Assembly: GCA_036501425.1 (NCBI GenBank) | Contig: DASYAI010000005.1 | Coordinates: 1 to 32,640, forward strand | Length of the DNA stretch: 32,640 nucleotides | Reading direction: 5' to 3' | From: DATKRB01 sp036501425 | GTDB taxonomy: Bacteria > Actinomycetota > Acidimicrobiia > Acidimicrobiales > RAAP-2 | Part shown: positions 7,793 through 15,213 of the stretch, piece by piece | How positions within the stretch are numbered: position 1 is the first letter of the stretch | Layout of the letters: each line of letters opens with the position of its first letter | Program-made: the position numbers and the translations under genes | The notes under the pieces: model-generated | The model's database searches: none | Seen by the model: the letters and a program-made list of their open reading frames with translations, nothing else | Told to the model about the DNA's origin: nothing

Positions 7793-8752
7793 GTGGGGCG
7801 ACCGTGGCCAGAGTGGCGAAAGTGGCCTGTGGGGTGGCGCCGGACGCTGACCGGTGCCACCGCCGTCGTCCTGGGCACGCTCGGCGGCCTCGGATCGAGC
7901 CTGTCGTCGAGCTCCCCCGGGGCGGCGGCCACCGTCACCGTGCGGGCGGGTCAGGACCTCTCCGCGCTGGCCGCCGCCTTCGGCACCACCGTTCCCGCCC
8001 TGGCCGCGGCCAACGGCATCTCGAACCCCGATCGCGTCCTCGCCGGCACGGTGCTGACGCTGCCGTCCGCCCCGTCGTCGGCCACCGGCGCCGGGGCGAC
8101 CGCCAACACCGTCGTGGTGGCGCGGGGCCAGACCCTGACCGCCATCGCGACCCGTTACGGCGTCACCGTTTCATCCCTGGTCGCTGCCAACGGCCTGACC
8201 AATCCCAACCGGGTGCTCGCCGGCACCCGGCTGGTGGTGCCCCCGCCACCGACGTCCGCCGGCGCAGCCACCGCGCTAGCGGCGTACCGGGCACCGGTGG
8301 CGCCGGCGCCCAGCGCGCCTGGCGGCTCCCTGCCCCCCGCCCTGGCCGCCAGCCCGAGCCGGCTCGCCCTGCGACCCGTCTTCGTGCGCTGGGCCGAGGC
8401 GCTCGGCGTCCCGGCCGACCTGCTCGAGGCCATGTGCTGGTGGGAATCGGGATGGCAGAGCTCGGTGGTCTCGCCCACCGGCGCCGTCGGGATCGGCCAG
8501 CTCGAGCCCCCGACGGTGGCTGCGATGCGGTCCCAGCTCGGGATCCCGGCCCTCGACCCCCGGGTGGCTTCGGACAACATCGAGATGGCCGCCGCCTTCC
8601 TCCACGACCTCCTCGTCGCCACCGACGGCAACGTCTCGGAGGCGCTGGCCGGCTACTACCAAGGCCTCACGTCGGTGGCCAAGGTGGGACTGCTCCCCTC
8701 GACGACGCAGTACGTCGCCGGGATCAGCGCCTACCGCTCGTGGTTCAGCTGA
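7793..8752 (+). CDS. Secreted LysM lytic transglycosylase (GH23-like)
   Basis: A protein of about 319 residues. It has a signal peptide (WRRTLTGATAVVLGTLGGL), two LysM repeats (TVRAGQDLSALAAAFGTTVPALAAANGI and VARGQTLTAIATRYGVTVSSLVAANGL) that bind peptidoglycan, a Pro/Ala linker and a C-terminal transglycosylase domain with the catalytic glutamate in MCWWESGWQ followed by GAVGIGQLEP and ALAGYYQG. It should cleave glycan strands outside the membrane, like the Rpf-type enzyme at the left of the window. The start is uncertain: GTG 7793 is used here; GTG 7829 keeps the whole signal peptide, and TTG 7784 is also open. None has a good Shine-Dalgarno sequence. Confidence 0.9.
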   Translation: MGRPWPEWRKWPVGWRRTLTGATAVVLGTLGGLGSSLSSSSPGAAATVTVRAGQDLSALAAAFGTTVPALAAANGISNPDRVLAGTVLTLPSAPSSATGAGATANTVVVARGQTLTAIATRYGVTVSSLVAANGLTNPNRVLAGTRLVVPPPPTSAGAATALAAYRAPVAPAPSAPGGSLPPALAASPSRLALRPVFVRWAEALGVPADLLEAMCWWESGWQSSVVSPTGAVGIGQLEPPTVAAMRSQLGIPALDPRVASDNIEMAAAFLHDLLVATDGNVSEALAGYYQGLTSVAKVGLLPSTTQYVAGISAYRSWFS

Positions 8753-8853
8753 GCCTGCGCCACCCTCGAGCCGCGGCCCGGGACTGCGGGCGGGTACCCA
8801 CCGGCCCCGCAGCGGCGCGAAGGTGTGGAGCACGACAAATGATCGGAGGCGCG

Positions 8854-9255
8854 ATGCAAGACGGCGGGCACCAAGCGCGCGGCGGCGGTCCGATGGATCC
8901 CTTGCTCCGGGAGCTCCTCGACTTCGGTCTGGTCGAGGTCGACCCGGACCGGGGCGGATGGCGACTGGTCGAGTCGGCCAGCCGGCGCCTCACCGAGCTG
9001 GCGGCACCGCGCCCGCCGGCCGACAAGATCATCTACTTCGGTCATCGGTGCTCCTCGTGCGGCGAGCTCCGACCGACGCGGATCTACCCGGGCGGCCTGA
9101 TGTGCGACGAGTGCCGCCTGGCATCGGAGGACGGCTGGGTACCGCCGGCCGTGGCGACTCAGGAGGGCTGGGCGGGCGCAACCGGACCACCGGCTTCGGC
9201 AACCCGAGACCGTTGGGCCGGGCCGGCCTCGCCGGCGTCGGGCCTCACTGCCTGA
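8854..9255 (+). CDS. Small zinc-ribbon protein of unknown function
   Basis: A 133-residue protein. Its centre reads CSSCGELRPTRIYPGGLMCDEC, two CxxC knuckles 15 residues apart and a likely zinc ribbon. The N-terminal 60 residues (DPLLRELLDFGLVEVDPDRGGWRLVESASRRLTELA) look like a small helical domain with a winged-helix flavour. The C-terminus is a low-complexity Gly/Ala/Pro/Trp tail with repeated GWAG/RWAG. ATG 8854 is chosen over ATG 8839 because GGAGG lies 4 nt before it. I do not recognise the family. It follows the LysM enzyme by 101 bp and may share its transcript. Confidence 0.7.
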   Translation: MQDGGHQARGGGPMDPLLRELLDFGLVEVDPDRGGWRLVESASRRLTELAAPRPPADKIIYFGHRCSSCGELRPTRIYPGGLMCDECRLASEDGWVPPAVATQEGWAGATGPPASATRDRWAGPASPASGLTA

Positions 9256-9277
9256 GCGAGAGCCGACAGCGCCCGGA

Positions 9278-9307
9278 CCGGTACCGCCCGGGCCGGTACC
9301 GCCCGGG
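9278..9307 (+). repeat. 15-bp tandem duplication
   Basis: CCGGTACCGCCCGGG occurs twice head to tail, followed by another CCCCGGG. It lies between the zinc-ribbon stop and the flavodoxin-like gene. Each unit contains palindromes, so the stretch can also fold and may act as a terminator. Confidence 0.8.
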
Positions 9308-9356
9308 ATGCCCCGGGCGCCGCGACGCCGGGCCCGGTGCGCCGGGTGGGCCCCGG

Positions 9357-9362
9357 TAGGTT
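9357..9362 (+). promoter_or_regulatory. -10 element of the flavodoxin-like gene, leaderless type
   Basis: TAGGTT, 7 nt before GTG 9370, with no Shine-Dalgarno sequence in between. This supports GTG 9370 over the upstream GTG at 9337. Confidence 0.55.
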
Positions 9363-9369
9363 GAGGCCG

Positions 9370-9834
9370 GTGTCGACCCGCCGCCTCCTCCTCGTGCACC
9401 ACACCCCTTCGCCGGCCGTGCACGCCCTGGACCTCGCCGTCGTGGAGGGTGCACGTGATCCGGCCATCGAAGGAGTCGAGCTCTACCTCCGTCCGGCGCT
9501 GTCGGCGACCGCGTCCGACGTCCTCGAGGCCGACGGGCTGCTGCTGGGATCGCCGGTCAACCTGGGCTACCTGTCGGGCGCGCTCAAGCACTTCTTCGAC
9601 CAGATCTACTACCCGTGCCTCGAGGCGACCCGGGGACGGCCTTTCGGGGCTTACCTCCACGCCAACGACGACGCGACCGGGGCGCTGCGTGCCCTCGTCG
9701 CGATCACCACCGGGCTGGGATGGCAGCTCTCCCAGCCACCGCTCGTCGTCGCGGGGCCGCCCGACGCCGAGGACCTGGCGGCGTGCCGCGAGCTGGGCGC
9801 CGCGGTGGCGGCCGGGCTGACGCTCGGATCCTGA
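9370..9834 (+). CDS. Flavodoxin-fold / NAD(P)H-FMN reductase-like protein
   Basis: A 154-residue protein with a flavodoxin-like alpha/beta pattern. The first strand RRLLLVHHTPSPAVHAL is a phosphate-binding loop, LEADGLLLGSPVNLGYLSGALKHFFDQIYYP is the second flavin-binding segment typical of this family, and a strand-helix ending follows. It probably binds FMN and passes electrons or reduces a quinone, but the partner is not visible. GTG 9370 (VSTRRLLLVHHTP) is chosen because the fold starts immediately and a -10 hexamer lies 7 nt upstream. It lies 47 bp upstream of the thioesterase gene on the same strand. Confidence 0.85.
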   Translation: MSTRRLLLVHHTPSPAVHALDLAVVEGARDPAIEGVELYLRPALSATASDVLEADGLLLGSPVNLGYLSGALKHFFDQIYYPCLEATRGRPFGAYLHANDDATGALRALVAITTGLGWQLSQPPLVVAGPPDAEDLAACRELGAAVAAGLTLGS

Positions 9835-9881
9835 GCTCTCACCATGACGACACGCGCCTCGGCGCGCGAGACTCCGCCCCG

Positions 9882-10721
9882 ATGACGACCCTGCGCGATC
9901 TCCTCGTGTTGGCACCTGGGTCAGCGTCGTCGACCCCCGCGCCAGAGTCGAGCGCGACCGACAGCGATGTCGTGCGCCTGGTCGCCACCCCGGCGGGATC
10001 AGGCTTCCTCTTCGGCGGCCTCACGTTGGCCATCGGCCTACGCGCGGCCATGCAGACCGTGGACCACGGCCTCGAGCCGAAGTCGCTGCATGCGCTGTTC
10101 ATGCGCCCCGGCACGTGGGGCGACCCCCTCGACGTCACCGTCGCCAGGGTCAACGACAGCCGGGCATTCGCCGTCCGCCGCTCGGTGGTGAGCCGCGAGC
10201 GCCGCACGATCGCCGAGATGGTAGTGGTCGCCCACCGCCCCGAAGGCGGGTCCGACCACCAGCACGAGGCGGCGTCCTCGGCCGACGGGGTCGACCAACT
10301 GGCACCGGTCCCGGCCCGCCTGCCCATCCCCGAGCTGATGGAGGTCCGACCGGTGCCGCCGAGCGACTGGAGCAGCGGGGCGTCGGTGCACCCGTACTGG
10401 GCCCGTTTCGACGGTTTCGCGGGGTTCAGCGCCGTCGAGCGTTGGTGCGCCGTCGCCTTCCTGTCGGACTACATGGTGATCGCCACTCCGTTCGCCAAAG
10501 GCTCTACCGAAGGTTCAGAGTTCCTGTCGCGCACACTCAGCCAGACCGTCTGGTTCCACCGGCCGATGTCCGGCGAATGGATGCTGGCCTCGGCCAAGCC
10601 GATCACGGTCGTCGACGGCCGCTTCACGAGCAACGGCTCGATCCACGACGAGCACGGGCGCCTCGTCGCATCCTTCGTCCAGGAGGGCATCCTGCGACCC
10701 AACGACCTTCCGGTGCCGTAG
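9882..10721 (+). CDS. TesB-like acyl-CoA thioesterase (double hotdog)
   Basis: A 279-residue protein with the N-terminal hotdog signature GSGFLFGGLTLAIGLRAAMQTV (40-60), SLHALFMRPGTWGDPLDVTVARVNDSRAFAVRRSVV (68-103) and a second hotdog domain from about 165 (PYWARFDGFAGFSAVERWCAVAFLSDYMVIATPF). This matches acyl-CoA thioesterase II, which releases free fatty acid and CoA. The second half is divergent from E. coli TesB, so catalytic residues there cannot be assigned by eye. ATG 9882 overlaps the stop of a 13-codon upstream frame (9844-9885). No Shine-Dalgarno sequence precedes it. Confidence 0.85.
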   Translation: MTTLRDLLVLAPGSASSTPAPESSATDSDVVRLVATPAGSGFLFGGLTLAIGLRAAMQTVDHGLEPKSLHALFMRPGTWGDPLDVTVARVNDSRAFAVRRSVVSRERRTIAEMVVVAHRPEGGSDHQHEAASSADGVDQLAPVPARLPIPELMEVRPVPPSDWSSGASVHPYWARFDGFAGFSAVERWCAVAFLSDYMVIATPFAKGSTEGSEFLSRTLSQTVWFHRPMSGEWMLASAKPITVVDGRFTSNGSIHDEHGRLVASFVQEGILRPNDLPVP

Positions 10722-10821
10722 CGTCCCGAGGAGCACGGGGGCGACGAAGTCACTGACGCGGCAGCGAAATCGGGCCGGCATCGGGGGGTGCCCAGGCTCA
10801 CCGGAACGCCCAAACGGCGAA

Positions 10822-10835
10822 AATACGGCGGTATT
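10822..10835. promoter_or_regulatory. Inverted repeat upstream of the HU gene
   Basis: AATAC-GGCG-GTATT, a perfect 5-bp inverted repeat with a 4-bp centre in otherwise GC-rich DNA, 38 bp before the HU start. It could be an operator or part of the promoter. A CACAAT hexamer at 10861-10866, 7 nt before the ATG, is the likely -10. Confidence 0.4.
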
Positions 10836-10873
10836 CCCTCACTTCGGCCCGTTCATCGTGCACAATGGTCGCC

Positions 10874-11464
10874 ATGAACAAGCGCGACCTCGCAAAGGCA
10901 GTAGCCGTTCAGGCCGACGTGGACCTCCCGACGGTGTCGCGGGTCCTCGAAGGGTTCACGGACGTGGTGACGTCGGTGGTGTCCAAGGGCGAGTCCGTCT
11001 TGATCACCGGCTTCGCCAAGTTCGCCAAGGTCGAGCGGGCGGCCCGCATGGGCCGCAACCCCGCCACCGGTGAGCAGATCCGCATCAAGGCGTCCAAGCG
11101 GGCCCGGATCACCCCGGCCAAGACGTTCAAGGACGCCGTGCTGGCGCCGTCGGCGGCGCCGAAGCTGGCACGAGGCGTGTGGCCGGTGGACACCGACGCG
11201 TTGAAGCAGGCCGGAAAGACGGCGCCGGCCGCGCCGGCAAAGCGGGCGGCGACCACCACCGCCACCCGGGCGACGGCGAAGAAGGCGCCGGCCAAGCGCG
11301 CCCCGGTGAAGAAGGCGCCGGCCAAGCGGGTTCCCGCCGCCCGTGCCGCTGCAACCAGAGGCACGAAGAAGGCTGCGCCCGCTGCCCGCAAGGCGCCCAC
11401 CAAGGCCGTTGCCACCCGTCGGGCCCCGGTCAAGAAGGCCGTCGGCCGGCCGCGCGCTCGTTGA
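10874..11464 (+). CDS. hup: HU-type nucleoid protein with a long basic tail (HupB-like)
   Basis: A 196-residue DNA-binding protein. Residues 1-92 are a complete HU fold: MNKRDLAKAVAVQADVDLPTVSRVLEGF, then GESVLITGFAKFAKVERAARMGRNPATGEQIRIKASKRARITPAKTFKDAV, including the beta-arm RxxRNPxTG that enters the minor groove. Residues from about 110 onward form an Ala/Lys/Pro/Arg tail with KKAPAKRAPVKKAPAKR repeats, as in mycobacterial HupB and other actinobacterial HU2 proteins, where the histone-H1-like tail compacts DNA. ATG 10874 is chosen over ATG 10865 because the HU fold starts there and the -10 spacing fits. It stands alone, convergent with the anti-sigma gene 22 bp away. Confidence 0.95.
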   Translation: MNKRDLAKAVAVQADVDLPTVSRVLEGFTDVVTSVVSKGESVLITGFAKFAKVERAARMGRNPATGEQIRIKASKRARITPAKTFKDAVLAPSAAPKLARGVWPVDTDALKQAGKTAPAAPAKRAATTTATRATAKKAPAKRAPVKKAPAKRVPAARAAATRGTKKAAPAARKAPTKAVATRRAPVKKAVGRPRAR

Positions 11465-11486
11465 TCCCCCGCCCCGCCGATCGGTC

Positions 11487-11765
11487 CTATTGGTCGGGTT
11501 GGTCGGGCGGCAGATCCCGGTAACGCCGGAACACGTCGGTGAGGTGCGCGAGCGCTTGGTCCGGCAGGTGGTCGGGTCCCACCTGACCGACGAGCGAGAT
11601 CGTGGTCCGGAGCTGCTCGAGGTACTCGCTGCAGTTGGGGCACCGGCGCAGGTGCCGGCGCAGCCGGCGGCGCTCGCGCCAGGGCAGCGTGCCCTCGAGA
11701 TATTCGGTCATGAGCGCCACGGCCTGGCGGCAGAGGATGTCGTTGCCCAAAAGGCGCACGCTCAT
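11487..11765 (-). CDS. Zinc-binding anti-sigma factor (ZAS type)
   Basis: A 92-residue protein starting MSVRLLGNDILCRQAVALMTEYLEGTLPW. The ZAS signature HxxxCxxC is present as RHLRRCPNC, with the upstream CRQAVALMTEYLEG helix typical of the zf-HC2 domain. There is no membrane helix, so it is a soluble cytoplasmic regulator. Its ATG overlaps the stop of the sigma factor gene by 4 nt (ATGA), which ensures equal production. ZAS proteins hold an ECF sigma factor inactive until a signal, often oxidation of the zinc cysteines, releases it. Confidence 0.9.
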   Translation of the reverse strand: MSVRLLGNDILCRQAVALMTEYLEGTLPWRERRRLRRHLRRCPNCSEYLEQLRTTISLVGQVGPDHLPDQALAHLTDVFRRYRDLPPDQPDQ

Positions 11766-12352
11766 CGTCCCTTCAGATGACGGTCGAGCGCCGCTCGCAC
11801 GTGGTTGCGACCACGGTGCAGCAGGACCCGGTGGTTGCCCTCGGTGATCGAGAGCACGTCGCACACTTCAGCGCTCGAGAGCCCCTCGATGTCGCGCAAG
11901 ATTACAACGACGCGCTGAGCATCGGGCAGGCTGTCGATCGCTTGGCGTACGAGCGGAACCAGCGCCGCCGCCACCACCTTGTCCTCGGACTGCTCGGTCC
12001 ACGGCTGCACTTCGGCCGCCCACGCACCGTCGGGACCGAACCAACGCGCCTCGACGCCCGGCTCCTGGGGGTCGAAGGGGATCGAACGGTGCTCCTTGGC
12101 TGCCGACGACCGGGCGCGGTGCACGCAGATCCGGAAAAGCCAGGTGCGGAACGACGAGCGGCCCTCGAATCCGTCGAGCCCCCGCAGGACCGCCATCCAG
12201 GTGTCCTGCGCCACGTCCTCGGCGAGGTCGCGTCGCCCGAGCACCGACCGGGCGACGCCGACCAGCCGCCCGTGGTAGCGGGCCACCAGCGCCGCGAAGG
12301 CTGCCTCGTCGCCTGAGCGAGCGGCACCCAGCAGCTCCTCGTCCCCCGACAC
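11762..12352 (-). CDS. ECF-type RNA polymerase sigma factor
   Basis: A 196-residue sigma-70 family protein with only regions 2 and 4. Region 2 is ARYHGRLVGVARSVLGRRDLAEDVAQDTWMAVLRGLDGFEGRSSFRTWLFRICVHRARS, with the core-binding and -10-reading helices. Region 4 is AIDSLPDAQRVVVILRDIEGLSSAEVCDVLSITEGNHRVLLHRGRNHVRAAL, with a helix-turn-helix for the -35. The frame is open far upstream, but that part is not protein-like; GTG 12352 is preferred because TACTGT ends 7 nt before it. GTG 12361 is the alternative. It is co-transcribed with the anti-sigma gene and divergent from a secreted beta-propeller gene, which may be a target. Confidence 0.93.
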   Translation of the reverse strand: MSGDEELLGAARSGDEAAFAALVARYHGRLVGVARSVLGRRDLAEDVAQDTWMAVLRGLDGFEGRSSFRTWLFRICVHRARSSAAKEHRSIPFDPQEPGVEARWFGPDGAWAAEVQPWTEQSEDKVVAAALVPLVRQAIDSLPDAQRVVVILRDIEGLSSAEVCDVLSITEGNHRVLLHRGRNHVRAALDRHLKGR

Positions 12353-12359
12353 GGCGGCC

Positions 12360-12365
12360 ACAGTA
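12360..12365 (-). promoter_or_regulatory. -10 element of the ECF sigma gene, leaderless type
   Basis: TACTGT on the minus strand, 7 nt before GTG 12352; it overlaps the alternative GTG at 12361 and so argues against that start. Confidence 0.5.
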
Positions 12366-12392
12366 GGCCAGTCGCGCCCCCGGGCATCTTTC

Positions 12393-12427
12393 GGTGTAAC
12401 ACCAGCACCCCGCCGAAGGACTAGTCC
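12393..12427. promoter_or_regulatory. Two short palindromes between the sigma and beta-propeller genes
   Basis: GGTGT-A-ACACC at 12393-12403 and GGACTAGTCC at 12418-12427 are both perfect inverted repeats and lie in the divergent intergenic region. The first is about 30 bp upstream of the sigma -10; the second is 55 bp upstream of the beta-propeller ATG. They could be operators for one or both genes. Confidence 0.4.
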
Positions 12428-12481
12428 ACTGAGGTCGCCCGAGCGGTCGAGCAGTGGCGGCAGCGACGAGAGGAGCGCGTC

Positions 12482-13627
12482 ATGGGAGTCCTGCGCCGTG
12501 TGGGCGTCTACGCGGGGGCCGCGGCGGCCCTCCTCGCTACCGGTGACGCGACGCTGGGAAGCGCCGCGTCCGCCATCGGTGCTCCGGCCCAGGGGTGGGC
12601 CCCGCCGGCTGTCTTCGTCCAGACCGACAACCCGGCAGGGAACCAGGTGGTCGCCTACCGGCGCGCCGGGGACGGCACCCTGGTGGGCGGGCAGGCGTAC
12701 GCCACCGGGGGCCTCGGGGGCGTGGTGAACGGCTCGCAGGTCGACCACCTGGCCTCGGAGGGATCGCTCGCGTACGACCCGGCCCAATCGGCCCTGCTGG
12801 CGGTCAACGCCGGCAGCAACACCGTGTCGCTCTTCGCCGTCCACGGTGACCAGCTCCAGCTGCGACAGGTCGTCGCCTCGGGTGGGAGCTTTCCGGTGAG
12901 CATCGCGGTGCGGGGCGACCTGGTCTACGTGCTCAACGCCCTGGGCGGCGGATCGGTGGCCGGGTACGTGCTGAGCTCGGGCCACCTCCAGCCGATCCCC
13001 GGCTGGACCCGCCCGCTGGGCCTGGGCACCACGCCGGCCACCACGTTCACCGCCACGCCGGGCCAGGTGGCCTTCTCCCCTGACGGCCGCCAGCTGCTGG
13101 TGACCACCAAGGGCACCGGCAACGCCATCGACGTCTTCGGCGTCGGATGGTTCGGCAACCTTTCGGCGGCCCCGGTGGTCAACGTCGAGCCGGGCGCCGT
13201 GCCCTTCGGGGTCTCCTTCGACGGCGCCGGCCGGTTGCTGGTCGCCGAGGCGGGCCCCAACGCGGTGCAGAGCTTCGCGCTGCTCGGCAACGGGACCCTG
13301 ACCCCGATCGCCACCCTGGCGACCGGCCAGGCCGCCACCTGCTGGATCACCGGCCAGGGGGCCAGCTTCTTCGTGTCCAACGCCGGCAGCGGGGACCTCA
13401 GCGACGTCCGCTCGATCGCCGGCCACCTGACCGGCTCGGGCACGACCGCTACCGATCCCGGAACGGTGGACGCCACCCTCAGCGGTGACGGCCAGTTCCT
13501 CTACGTCCAGACCGGGGCGAGCGGCATCGTCGACGAGTACCACGTGAACCCGGGCGGGACCCTCACTCAGATCGGTGCGGTCACCGTCCCCGGGTCCCAG
13601 GGCGGAGAGGGCATCGCGGCCGGGTGA
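12482..13627 (+). CDS. Secreted beta-propeller (lactonase-like) protein
   Basis: A 381-residue exported protein. Residues 1-34 are a signal peptide ending at a run of small residues (GSAASAIGAPAQG). The rest is built from repeated strand units: AVFVQTDNPAGNQVVAYRRAGDGTL, LLAVNAGSNTVSLFAVHGDQL, LVYVLNALGGGSVAGYVLSSGHL, VAFSPDGRQLLVTTKGTGNAIDVF, LLVAEAGPNAVQSFALLGNGTL and FLYVQTGASGIVDEYHVNPGGTL. This is the pattern of the YncE/6-phosphogluconolactonase-like seven-bladed propeller. The family name does not prove lactonase activity, and a secreted copy is unlikely to act in sugar phosphate metabolism. GAGGAG precedes ATG 12482. Its position across from the ECF sigma factor suggests control by it. 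Confidence 0.85.
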   Translation: MGVLRRVGVYAGAAAALLATGDATLGSAASAIGAPAQGWAPPAVFVQTDNPAGNQVVAYRRAGDGTLVGGQAYATGGLGGVVNGSQVDHLASEGSLAYDPAQSALLAVNAGSNTVSLFAVHGDQLQLRQVVASGGSFPVSIAVRGDLVYVLNALGGGSVAGYVLSSGHLQPIPGWTRPLGLGTTPATTFTATPGQVAFSPDGRQLLVTTKGTGNAIDVFGVGWFGNLSAAPVVNVEPGAVPFGVSFDGAGRLLVAEAGPNAVQSFALLGNGTLTPIATLATGQAATCWITGQGASFFVSNAGSGDLSDVRSIAGHLTGSGTTATDPGTVDATLSGDGQFLYVQTGASGIVDEYHVNPGGTLTQIGAVTVPGSQGGEGIAAG

Positions 13628-13655
13628 ATCCCGGCCGGGTGAACCGACCGCCGGA

Positions 13656-15152
13656 TCACGGATCGAGCGTCGCCGAACGAAGGCCGACCGGCGCCCGTGA
13701 CGTAGACGGCATCGGCGGTACTTGCGGCACCGGCGACCCACCTGGCTCGGGAGCGGGAGCGGGGCGTCCAAGGAGGGTCACCGCCGGCACCATGCTCGCG
13801 AACGCCATCGCCGCGGTGACCCACCACCCGTTGCGGAACGCACCCAGCGCCACCGCCCCCGGTCCGGTGGCGGTGCCGAGCACCGCGACGAGCACCGCGA
13901 CGCCGAGGGCAAGGCCGGTCTGGCGGACCATGTTGATGACCGCCGAGCCGGTCGCGAATTGCTGGGGAGGCAGGGAGGCCGAGCCGGTCGCCATCATGGT
14001 GGGCAGCGTCAGCCCGACACCGACGCCGGTGAGCAGCATGCCGCCGAGCATCCCTGCCAGGTAGTCGGGCCGGACGGTCACCGCCAGAGCCCACCACGTG
14101 GCCCCGGCCCCGAACGACGTGGCGCCGAGGGCGATGACCGCCGCCGGGCCGTAACGGGCGATGAGCCGTCCGGCGACGAGGAAGGAGACGACCGGGACCA
14201 TGATCGGCCCGGGGGCGATGGCCAGCCCCGCCCGTAACGGCGACCAGCCCCAGGCGCCCTGCTCCCACAGCACCACCGACAGGAGCATGGCTCCGAAGGC
14301 GGCCGAAAAGAAGATCGCCACCAGCGAGGCCCCGGTAAAGGCGCGGGACCTGAACAGTGACGGGTCGATCAGCGGGGCGCCACTCCGCCGGCAGTGGACG
14401 ATGAACAGCGCCAGGCACGCCGCGGCACCGCCCAGCGTGCCCACCACGCCGGCCGAGCCCCATCCCCACCCACCACCTTCGACCAGGCCGAAGGTGAGGG
14501 CGCCCACACCGGCGGTGGCCAGCACCACACCGAGAGCCCGCGGCGACCGGGTCGGCTGACCGGGGATCCCCGGAAGCCGCCGGTGCCCCACGATCAGGGC
14601 GCCGATGCCGATCGGGACGTTCACCACGAACACCCACCGCCAGCTGACCGCCACCAGCAGGCCGCCGACCACCGGGCCCAACGCCGCCGCCAGGCCGCCG
14701 GTGGCGGTCCAGGCCCTGACCGCGCCCGACCGGCGCTCGGGCGCCGAAGCAGCCAGCACGAGCCCGAGGGAGGTGGGTGTGAGCAGGGCGGCCCCGGCTG
14801 CCTGCACCAGCCGGAAACCGACGAGCATCCCGACGCTGTCCGACGCCGCACAGGCGGCGGAGGCGGCGGTGAACAGGGCCACCCCGAGCAAGAAGCCGCG
14901 GTCCCGCCGGTAGCGGTCGGCCAGCCGGCCGAAGAAGACCAGCAGCGAGGCGTAGACGATGGCGTACCCGTTGAGTACCCACGAGAGCTGGCCGAGGTCG
15001 GACGCGTGCAGGTCCCGGGCGATCTGCGGGAGGGCGACGTTGACGATGAACAGGTCGAGGCTCGCCAGGACGACCCCGGCGCACACGATGACCAGCACCT
15101 GGCGCTCCGACGCGGCCGCCTTCCGGGCCCGCTTCTGACTTAGTAGCATCAT
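13656..15152 (-). CDS. DHA2-family major facilitator exporter under HxlR-type control
   Basis: A 498-residue membrane antiporter of the 14-helix EmrB/QacA family. LDLFIVNVALPQIARDL marks helix 1, GRLADRYRRDRGF the loop 2-3 motif A, and GPVVGGLLVAVSWRWVFVVNVPIG motif C. The C-terminal 45 residues are a Pro/Gly-rich cytoplasmic tail. ATG 15152 lies 7 nt after a TACATT -10 that is 17 bp from TTGACT, so the predicted transcript starts on the ATG. The start codon and promoter sit inside a series of inverted half-sites shared with the divergent HxlR regulator gene, which is the obvious controller. The exported compound is unknown. Confidence 0.93.
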   Translation of the reverse strand: MMLLSQKRARKAAASERQVLVIVCAGVVLASLDLFIVNVALPQIARDLHASDLGQLSWVLNGYAIVYASLLVFFGRLADRYRRDRGFLLGVALFTAASAACAASDSVGMLVGFRLVQAAGAALLTPTSLGLVLAASAPERRSGAVRAWTATGGLAAALGPVVGGLLVAVSWRWVFVVNVPIGIGALIVGHRRLPGIPGQPTRSPRALGVVLATAGVGALTFGLVEGGGWGWGSAGVVGTLGGAAACLALFIVHCRRSGAPLIDPSLFRSRAFTGASLVAIFFSAAFGAMLLSVVLWEQGAWGWSPLRAGLAIAPGPIMVPVVSFLVAGRLIARYGPAAVIALGATSFGAGATWWALAVTVRPDYLAGMLGGMLLTGVGVGLTLPTMMATGSASLPPQQFATGSAVINMVRQTGLALGVAVLVAVLGTATGPGAVALGAFRNGWWVTAAMAFASMVPAVTLLGRPAPAPEPGGSPVPQVPPMPSTSRAPVGLRSATLDP

Positions 15153-15187
15153 AGTCAGAAATGTAGGAGCTGACTATTGTTTAGTCA
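15135..15187. promoter_or_regulatory. Operator with four alternating half-sites, HxlR/exporter divergent promoter
   Basis: Four related half-sites alternate in direction: CTGACT 15135-15140, TAGTCAG within the arm at 15151-15158, CTGACTAT 15170-15177 and TAGTCA 15182-15187. ATAGTCAG and CTGACTAT form a perfect 8-bp inverted repeat with an 11-bp centre; TGACTA (15171-15176) and TAGTCA form a second one with a 5-bp centre. The minus-strand promoter TTGACT (15183-15188), 17 bp, TACATT (15160-15165) is embedded in them. A plus-strand TATTGT at 15175-15180 could be the regulator's own -10. HxlR-family proteins bind such sites as dimers; binding here is inference. Confidence 0.7.
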
Positions 15188-15213
15188 AGCCAGATCCACC
15201 GGAGAGGGGTCAC

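Noticed and set aside
12353..13771. N-terminal extension of the ECF sigma factor frame (about 470 extra codons)
   Set aside because: The extension overlaps the beta-propeller gene antisense and has no domain; the sigma fold begins at GTG 12352.
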